Shown: positions 55,929-64,000 of the stretch, piece by piece
Layout of the letters: each line of letters starts with the position of its first letter
Position numbering within the stretch: the first letter of the stretch is position 1
Origin: Fagopyrum homotropicum
Taxonomy: Eukaryota > Streptophyta > Magnoliopsida > Caryophyllales > Polygonaceae
Assembly (NCBI GenBank): GCA_033239125.1
Contig: BSWB01000002.1
Coordinates: 86,610,560-86,674,559 of the forward strand
Direction: 5' to 3'
DNA: 64,000 nt
Notes under the pieces: generated by a model
What the model saw: the letters and a program-made list of their open reading frames with translations, nothing else
Told to the model about the DNA's origin: nothing
Databases searched by the model: none
Made by a program: the position numbers and the translations under genes

Positions 55929-57649
55929 ATGTCTAGGTCTAATAGTCCAAGAAAGTCCCAAAGCAGTGAGCCAATGCACCCGGAGACATTTTCTATGTTG
56001 AAGCAAATAATGGATTCGGTGGCAAGATTGACCGACCGGATTGGCACGTTGGAGTCTCGGCCAACACCCACAACCACGCCACAACCGAGGTCCACTTTCA
56101 AGCTAGGAGGCACGTCTAGAGATGTCCCTAGAGAAACAGCCCATGAATCACCTCAAAGAACCCCTCAAGGGCAAGGTATGAGACATGTTAACCCTCTTCC
56201 TAGAACACCTAATGTGCAAGGTTTTGTGGATGATTTTCAGGAGCCACAAGAGGATGTTGAGGAAGATGGCATGTGGAGAGAGTTCCCTAGGCGTCACCCA
56301 CAGACAAGGAGAGGACGAGAATATGAGCCATTTAGGCCTTATCAAGAGCTAGATGGAATAGGGAAAGTGAAGGTCAAGATTCCTAGTTTTGAAGGCAAGT
56401 GTGATTCGGATGCTTCCATGGATTGGGAGACTAAATTGGAGCAAATTTGATCATGCCATCACTTTGGAGAGCAAAGGAAGGTCCAACTTGCATCATTGGA
56501 GTTCCAAGGATATGCACTAGTATGGTGGGATCATCTTGTCAAGAAAAGGAGAAGAACCTTGGATCCAGCCATCACTACATGGGAACAAATGAAGGCCTTG
56601 ATGAGAGCTCGTTTTGTACCTCAACATTATGCTAGGGAGCTGAGGCAAAGGTTAGAGAACCTTAGACAAGGAGCCATGAGTGCCGAAGAGGTCTACACCT
56701 CTATGCAAATGGCAATGGTGAAAACTAATGTGGTTGAAGATGAGGAGTCTACAATGGCTAGGTATCTACGCATTTTAAACTCATCTTTGGCTAATGAAAT
56801 TGATTTGTATCCTTATAGTACCATGGTGGAGCTGCCGCATTTGGCAATCAAAGTAGAGAAGAAGATAAAGGCTAGGAACCAAGGTGCCAAGACAATCTTT
56901 GGAGCTACAAGCTCATGGAAAGCACAAAACAGCCGGCCCCAAGGATCCTACAGCCGTGAGCCTACATCCACCAAGGAGGACCGAAAAGCATCAACCATGG
57001 ACCAAGGAGCACAAAGAAGGAGCTCAACACCTCATTCATCTTCTAGACCCTTGAATGAGCCTTCAAGTGGTTCTCAAGGGAGTACCTCTAACTCTACTCT
57101 TTGTTCTAGAGATATTGTGTGTTTTAAATGTCAAGGTAGAGGTTATTACATGAGGGATTGTCCTAATAAGAAAATTCTGATTTTAAATCAATTTGGACAA
57201 TATGAGAGTGAGGATGAGCATGAAAATGATGATAACACCCACCTTAATGGATTGCATGAAATTGGTAGTGATAGTGATGAGGGCATTGAATATGAGCATG
57301 GAGAATCATTAATAGCTAGAAGAACTTTGCATGCTAAGCTAGCTCCATGTGAGGATAATCAAAGAGAGAACCTTTTTCATACTAGATGTCTAATTAAAGG
57401 GAAGGTGTGTAATAAGATCATAGATGGAGGTAGTTGTTGCAATATAGCTAGCACTGATTTGATTAATAGTTGCAAATTACCACATTTTATCACCCTAGGC
57501 CTTACAAATTGTATTGGATGAATGATTGTGGAGAATTAAAAGTAAATAGGCAAGCTAGAGTTACTATCACTTTAGGTAGCTATGAGGACACCATTACTTG
57601 TGATGTAGTTCCCATGCAAGCTTGTCATATTCTTTTGGGACGTCCATGG
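55929..57649 (+). pseudogene. Element D gag and protease, truncated by element E
   Basis: Starts MSRSNSPRKSQSSEP; the in-frame ATG 60 bases upstream is less likely because related gags begin MSRTS or MSISRS. A TGA at 56448-56450 replaces the Trp expected in EQIW. Capsid: KIPSFEGKCDSDASMDWETK, LEFQGYALVWWDHLVKKRRR, RFVPQHYARELRQRLENLRQ. The knuckle reads CFKCQGRGYYMRDCP; the zinc His is replaced by Tyr. Protease has IIDGGSCCNIASTD, then a shift near 57470, and YRPYKL-type text to ILLGRPW, where element E enters (CATGG at 57645-57649). Confidence 0.82.
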
Positions 57650-58458
57650 TGATGAAGGGTCATCCGAGCCGGTTCCATCTTCAACACCACAAGGAGCCCT
57701 AACAAGAGCTCATGCCAAACACCAAGCGGAGATGGATGCTATCTTCCTAACCATGGTTCAAGAAGCTCACCCAAGCTCACCTCCAATGAGTCCAAGGCCC
57801 GTCATGATGCTTAGCCACATTGGACCAGCCAAGAAGAAGAAGTTGAATGGAGCATAGGAGAGCTTCACGTATGCATGTGCATTGCTGGCGTGAGAAGCTA
57901 GTTAGAGAGTGTTAAATAAAGCCTAGAAATAGTCTATTTTATGGATTTATTTAAAACACTCTAATTTGTAATTATTGTTTTTATTTTACTTTCTATTTTT
58001 AGGAGAGAAGGCTAGGTTGTATATAAGCCTTTCTCTCTTCCTTTTTGAGGTAGAAAACGTTAAACACATTGCCTAAGTGCCAAATTGAACCCTTTTGAGT
58101 TCAGCCTCTTGTCTTGTCAGAATTGTGGTGTTAGCATAGCTTTCTCGTTCTTATGTGTGTCAATCTCCTTCGGGTTGGTGCTACAAGTCGGATCGAAGCA
58201 ACCTCTTCGTGCCTTCGATAATTCTAGATCGATTGTGTGAAGTTGTAAGAAGCGGGGTCGAATCGTCATCGGTTTGGTTCTTGGATCATCGAATCCAAGG
58301 GTTCTATCGTTTGTTCCTTTCGGTTCCTCTTTTCCATTTCGTTTCCCTTATTGCTTTGCACGTTTTCCCTTCATAATTGTTGCTGAATTTCGTTTGCTTT
58401 TATTCCCGAAAACAGGTTGCTCGTCTAGATCCGTTCTTCGCGGCTAATCCCCGTATCA
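57650..58458 (+). repeat. Element E: CRM-like 5' LTR
   Basis: 809 bp, TGATGAAGGGTC...CCCCGTATCA, the same family as the solo LTR at 19314. The coding tail GALTRAHAKHQAEMDAIFLT sits at its start. TATATAAG at 58020-58027 is the likely promoter. Confidence 0.92.
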
Positions 58459-58460
58459 AT

Positions 58461-58472
58461 TGGTATCAGAGC
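58461..58472 (+). promoter_or_regulatory. Primer binding site of element E
   Basis: TGGTATCAGAGC two bases after the LTR end. Confidence 0.92.
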
Positions 58473-59770
58473 TAATTGACATTCAACCTACAAAAAAGAG
58501 TCGGTAAATCATTCAAAAACCAAAAGTGTCTCGTCTTCTTGTTTGAGTCTTGTTTTGTTTTGAATCTATTGCCATTGCCATTTCTATTCCAAGTTTTTGA
58601 TTGAACTAACAAGTTTGTTGCCTTTGTTTGTGAATCTTGGACGCCGGCACCACTCCCACACCACGCCTACACCGCGCCTACCACCAGTTCCTTGTGCCTA
58701 CCACCACGCCGCCACCAGCCTTGTCCCACGTCCAAACACAACACCAAACAAGCCCTAAAATTTCAAAAAAAAAAAAGAAGAAGGCTGATCGTCCAGCCTA
58801 TTTTCCAGCCTTCTCTCCTCCACATTTTCAGCCACCTCTTTCCTCCACATTTTTAGCCTATTTTTTTTGATTTTTCACCCTTGGTTAGCTATTTACTTGG
58901 TCAACTCTATCCTCTTGCAACTAATTAGGATTTTCTTAGCATTTTTGTTTTATTTTTCTTTAATTCCAGCAGTAAGTTAAAAAAGAAAAAGAAAATCCGA
59001 GTTTCAAAAAAAAAAAAGAAAGAACGAAAAGAAAAAGAAAAGAAAAGAAAAGAAAGTGAAAAGAAATCAGCCTTAGTTATTCATTTCATTTCATTCTTGC
59101 TAGCTTATTCTTGTTTTATTTCATAGTTTGTAATAGTTGAAGTTGTGCTTGCTAAGTGTTATTGTTCAGCAACCAAAGAGGATTACAAAGGAGCTCATCT
59201 CACTCAAAAGTTGTGCTTGCTAAGTGTTATTGTTCATTCACCAAAAAGGACTACAAAGGAGCTCACCTCACTCAAAGGGACCAAGCCATTCACGCCTAGC
59301 CTAGCTTCACCCTAGCCTAGCCACACCTTGGCCCTCGCCTAGCTCACTTCACTCGAGCCACGCCTTAGCCTTGTCCAGCCCTTCTACAAACACCTTCGGT
59401 GTCCAAGGTTTGCTTGCTTAGGCTTGACGAGTAAGTTCTTTCAAGGCTTATCTTGAGTTCAAATTTTGAGTCCATACTTAGTTGCATATAACATTCGTGC
59501 AACTTGTCCTTTCCGTTTTGAGTTTTTTCTTCTCTTTTATTGAGTCAAACACGTTTTAAGGTGATTGAAATCGAATTTCGCTTCTACTTTAAAGCTTTTG
59601 TTTGGCTAAGTATTGAACTCACGTGAGGTTTTTGACTAATACAAGACGAGCCATCAATAAGCTTGTTGAGCACCACTAGAGAGTGAGAGTTTGGTTTCGA
59701 GTGATACACTTGTGAGGCATTTTTGTTTTAGCTAACCTAACGTGTTGAAGTGTTTTAGTGTCTTTGAACA
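58473..59770 (+). other. Leader of element E
   Basis: 1.3 kb without a supported gene. It contains a purine-rich A/G run (about 58976-59065) and a 68-bp tandem duplication (59142-59278). Confidence 0.6.
59142..59278 (+). repeat. 68-bp tandem duplication in leader of E
   Basis: Two copies beginning GTTGTGCTTGCTAAGTGTTA at 59142 and 59210, with a few differences. Confidence 0.85.
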
Positions 59771-61943
59771 ATGTCAAGAACTTCCGCAGGTACGCCAAGC
59801 CCCGAGCCTATCACCCCGGAGTTGTTTAACCTTATCAAGGGCTTGAAAGATAGCATTGAAGTGTTAACTACAAGGTTGTCCAACTTGGAGGCGTCTAAGG
59901 TAGTTCCGGAGCCTCGGCCACTAGGAGGCAACATGCAGGTAGGAGACCACTCGAGGGCTCAACAACAAGGGCAAGACCGAATACCAACCAGGATGTCCAA
60001 GGCTTTGGCCACTAGGAGGCAACTTGGAGGCGTTTCAAGCAGCCCGGCACTCTAATGCCACGCAGCCCTCTCGGAATGTCCAAGGCTTTGGCCACACCGT
60101 GCCCCAACCAGGATGGGGCAATCTTGCTTTCGAGGAGCACGTTTCTATCCATTCTTCTCCTATTATACATGATAATATGCCTAACTATTCTCAACAGTTT
60201 CAAAATCAAGCTTATGAGCAGGATGAGGACGGTGATGGAGATGACGAGGAATGGAGGCCAAACCGGCGGAGGGAGCGCCAACAGCCCCGGAGACCTCATG
60301 ACGCCCGGTGCCAAGACGAGCAGAGGCGTGAGCCCTATGGTGGCCAGCCAAGGAGGGAGCGAGATCCGGAGTATGATGGCCTTGGCAAAGTGAAGGTGAA
60401 GATCCCAAGCTTTGAAGGCAAATGTGACCCGGACGTGTACATGGCTTGGGAGGCGAAGATAGAGCAAATATGGTCATGCCATAACTTTCCCGAGCATAAG
60501 AGGGTACATTTCGCAGCTCTTGAGTTTATTGATTATGCTATGATATGGTGGGATGATTTGGTGAAGGAAAGGAGGAGAACTTTGGATGCACCGGTAGTTA
60601 CTTGGGCGCACATGAAGGCCTTGATGAGAGCTCGGTTTGTGCCTCAACATTACACTAGGGAATTGAGGCAAAGGTTGGAGAACTTGAGGCAAGGAGCCAT
60701 GACCGCCGAGGAGACCTATAATACTATGCAAATGGCCATGGTAAAGGCTAATGTGCGAGAGGACGAAGAGACTACAATGGCTAGGTATCTTCGTATTCTC
60801 AATTCAAGTTTTTCTAACGAGATAGATCTTTTTCCCTATAGCTATATGACAGAATTGCTCCACTTAGCAATCAAAGTAGAAAGGAAAATGAAGGCAAGAA
60901 GTCAAGGAGGTAAGGCTGCCTATGGCGCGACTAGCTCATGGAGGAGCCAAGGAGGTCGCCAACAAGGAAATTACAACCGGGAGGTGCCAAGCAAGGAGAA
61001 GCTAGCCCCGGAGCAAGGAGGTCCACGCAAGGCTCCTTATGCAGCCCCTACCAAGTCCACGCCTACACTACCTAAAGGCCCTCAAGGGAGTACTTCTAAC
61101 CCTTCATTTAGAGCTAGGGATATTGTATGTTTTAAGTGCCAAGGAAGAGGGCGCATGATGAAGGATTGTCCTAACAAAAGAACTTTGCTAGTTAACCATT
61201 TAGGGCAATATGAGTCCGAATCTGAGCATGAGCATGATAATGATGATTTTGAGCTTAATATGCATGATCATGATGATTTGGATGATGATGGGATTGAATA
61301 TGAGCAAGGAGATTGTTTATTAGCTAAGAGAGTGTTATTTGATCATCCTAGCTCATTCCTAGCTAACACTTCCATGATTTGTGATAAAAGTCTAGAGCAT
61401 GATAATTCTTTGATAGCTAGGAGAACTTTAAGTGTACAACCTGCTCCTTGTGAAGATAACCAAAGAGAAAACGTGTTTCACACTAGATGCTCGGTTAAAG
61501 GAAAGGTTTGTAATGTTATTGTTGATGGAGGAAGTTGTTGCAATATTGCTAGCACCGAAATGATATCTAAGTTGCAAATTCCTACATTTTATCACCCTAG
61601 GCCATATAAGCTGGATTGGATGAATGAATGTGGTGAGTTAAAGGTTAATAGGCAAGCTAAGATCACTTTTACTTTAGGCCATTATGAAGATACGGTTTTA
61701 TGTGATGTTGTGCCTATGCAAGCTTGTCATGTGTTGTTAGGCCGCCCTTGGCAATATGATAGGAGAGTTATGCATGATGGTTTTACAAATAGATATTCTT
61801 TTGTATTCAATGGTAAAACCGTGACTCTTAAGCCTATGACTCCCTTCCAGATTGCGAGGCATTTGAGAAGAAGAAGGCAAGTGAGCAAGAGCAAGGACCA
61901 GCTAAGAATGGGAGCAAGCCGTCGAGCCAAGACCCCTCCCTAG
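59771..61943 (+). pseudogene. Element E gag and protease
   Basis: Gag starts at 59771 (MSRTSAGTPSPEPITPELFN) and shifts frame near 60030 within a scrambled duplicated patch. From 60024 it is open to 61943: acidic region, capsid (KIPSFEGKCDPDVYMAWEAK; LEFIDYAMIWWDDLVKERRR; RFVPQHYTRELRQRLENLRQ), knuckle CFKCQGRGRMMKDCP with the zinc His replaced by Arg, acidic spacer, protease IVDGGSCCNIASTEMISKLQ, and VLLGRPWQYDRRVMHDGFTN. A one-base deletion near 61858 ends the frame with an arginine-rich artefact. Confidence 0.85.
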
Positions 61944-64000
61944 CCACGCCTTCTAACCACCAGCCTAGCACCCTTGTGTCCACGGCCGCAAAACAGCCCA
62001 CAACAGCCTTGTTAGCTTCCAAACTTGAGCTACAAAATGACTACCTACCCTTAGACACCACCTTGATGATGTTGTGTAAGGAGCTCACCTTGATGAGTGA
62101 TGAAGTCAAGGCTAGCTTACCACCTACTATCACAACCATTCTTGAGGAGTTTAAGGATGTGTTTCCGGAAGAAATACCACATGGCCTTCCACCTTTGAGA
62201 GGTATTGAGCACCAAATTGACCTTATCCTCGGTGCCACACTCCCAAATAGACCAGCCAACCGAATGATGAGGGAGAGCTTAAGTCCCCGCCTAGATGACA
62301 TGCTTGATGAGCTACATGGTGCCACCACCTTTAGCAAGATAGACCTACGGAGTGGCTAACATCAAATTCGAATGAAGGAGGGGGACGAGTGGAAAACAGC
62401 CTTCAAAACTAAGTTTGGTTTGTATGAGTGGCTTGTTATGCCATTTGGGTTAACTAATGCTCCTTCTACTTTTATGCTCTTAATGAACTATGTTTTGAGA
62501 CATTTTATAGGGAAGTTTGTTGTAGTATACTTTGATGATATTTTAATCTATAGGAGGTCCCTAGATGAGCATGAAGAACATCTAAGGGAAGTAGTTCTTA
62601 CCCTTAGGGTTGAACACTTGTATGCTAATCTTAAGAAATGTAGGTTTTGCACGAATGAGGTTATATTTCTTGGTTTTGTAGTGACTACACAAGGCCTACA
62701 AGTGGATGAGGAGAATATTAGAGCAATCAAAGATTGGCCCATGCCAACATCCATCAGCCAAGTAAGGAGTTTCCATGGGTTTGCAAGCTTCTATAGGCGC
62801 TTTGTGAGAGACTTTAGTACCATTGCCGCGCCCTTGACGGAAATTTGCAAGAAGCATGCGCCATTTGTGTGGGAGGAGGCACAAGAACGTGCCTTTAGCA
62901 AGCTGAAATTGGTCTTAACCGAGGCGCCCTTGCTAGCTCTTCCCGACTTCACTAGGCCCTTTGAAGTGGAGTGTGACGCCTCGGGCATTGGCATAGGCGG
63001 CGTGCTCATGCAAGAAGGTAAGCCTATTGCCTTCTTTAGTGAAAAGCTCAAAGGAGCATGTCTTAATTACTCTACCTATGATAAAGAGTTATATGCTTTG
63101 TTTAGAGTGCTTAAGACATGGCAACACTACTTGTGGCCTAGAGAGTTTATTTTGCATTCCGATCATGAGTCTTTGAAGCATTTTCGGAGTCAAGATAAAC
63201 TAGATAGGAGGCATGGTAGGTGGATGGAGTTTATTGAGACTTTTCCCTATGTTATCAAGTATAAAAAGGGAAAAGACAATGTAGTGGCGGATGCCCTCTC
63301 TAGGAGGCACACATTGTTGACTACATTGGATGCTAAGGTATTAGGCTTTGTTTACATTAAGGAGATCTAGGAATCTGATATTGATTTTGGTGATAGATAT
63401 AAGTTATGTGTGCAAAAAGGTTCCTTAGATAAATACTATTTGTTTGAGGGATTTTTGATTTGAATTGATAAGGTGTGCATACCTAGGTGTTCCCTTCGAT
63501 TGTTGTTAGTAGAGGAAGCCCATAAAGGAGGTTTAATGGGTCATTTTGGGAGGGATAAAACTTATTCTATGCTGCACTCACACTTTTATTGGCCACACAT
63601 GCTTAGGGATGTTGAAAATGTGCTTAAAAGATGCTTAGAATGCCTTAGAGCTAAATCTAAAGTGAAGCCTTATGGATTGTACACACATTTGCCCATCCCA
63701 ACAGCCCCTTGGGAAGACATTAGTATGGAGTTTATTGTGGGATTGCCTAGGACTAAAAGAGGTAGGGACTCGATTTTTGTGGTTGTAGATCGTTTCTCAA
63801 AAATGGCTCACTTTATTGCTTGTCACAAAACTGATGATGCGGCCAATGTAGCTAATCTATTCTTTCGGGAAGTAGTTAGGTTACATGGAATCCCGAGGAC
63901 AATAGTAAATGATAGGGATGTTAAGTTCTTAAGTTATTTTTGGAAGACTCTTTGGGGAAAGCTAGACACGAAATTGTTATTTTCTACATCAAGCCATCCC
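61944..64000 (+). pseudogene. Element E Pol, runs off window
   Basis: The frame from about 61944 holds the protease-RT linker (FKDVFPEEIPHGLPPLRGIE). The RT start is damaged: after RPANRM it jumps to MRESLSP and then to RLDDMLDELHGA, so two conserved RT segments are missing. A TAA at 62357-62359 replaces the Tyr of SGYHQ. Thereafter RT is open with YFDDILIY, then RNase H (VECDASGIGIGGV, LHSDHESLKHF). Integrase follows with stops at 63368-63370 and about 63461 (zinc domain, then MEFIVGLPRTKRGRDS, and VNDRDVKF). The sequence ends at 64000 in the SSHP of the core. Confidence 0.85.

Overview
This window is plant nuclear DNA made almost entirely of nested LTR retrotransposons. The evidence is Athila-, Tekay/Del- and CRM-like Ty3/gypsy lineages, a Ty1/copia element with a coiled-coil gag extension, initiator-Met-type primer sites (TGGTATCAGAGC), and a degraded plant mobile domain fragment. 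AT richness fits a flowering plant, probably a eudicot; the species cannot be read from the sequence. I found no intact host gene, rRNA, tRNA or CRISPR array. The assemblage suggests gene-poor heterochromatin, possibly pericentromeric because CRM-like elements are abundant; that is inference.

Left third (1-21213): one Athila-like element whose 5' end lies off the window. Its RT/RNase H has been deleted. It is interrupted by a reverse solo LTR (1889-2744, target duplication TTGAG), by a complete young Tekay-like element with ~2.9-kb LTRs (7516-18856, CAGGA), and by a forward solo LTR (19314-20150, AGTTA). The Tekay polyprotein (10739-15637) stays in one frame, broken by three TAG stops, and has lost one catalytic Asp of the RT.

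Middle (21214-32397): a degraded plant mobile domain fragment (21262-21939), then a rearranged copia locus (22335-31250). This locus has a partial tandem structure, has lost its RT, and carries a 3.1-kb solo LTR (23485-26625, GTCAC). It sits between two reverse-strand pieces of a gypsy integrase. A forward gypsy RT fragment (element X) follows.

32398-47546: element A, a CRM-like gypsy in reverse orientation with both LTRs and target duplication GGAGG. Element B, a related reverse element (36787-44265, AGCAA), is inserted in A's gag. In A, B and their relatives the polyprotein runs through the polypurine tract into the 3' LTR and ends in a conserved [GP]-x-[IL]-T-R-[AS]-x-A-K tail.

47547-64000: a stack of insertions opened one inside the next and none closed within the window: X, then G (reverse Tekay-like LTR), C (forward Tekay-like), F (CRM-like LTR), D (CRM-like) and E (CRM-like). 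Their missing right halves should appear beyond 64000 in reverse order, each preceded by a predictable 5-bp duplication.

The main signals beyond ordinary annotation are: two alternative polypurine tracts giving two LTR lengths in the Tekay family; conserved LTR hairpins with a compensatory change; an in-frame minisatellite in B's LTR that differs by one 69-bp unit between LTRs; and a dispersed near-palindromic motif throughout the Athila element.
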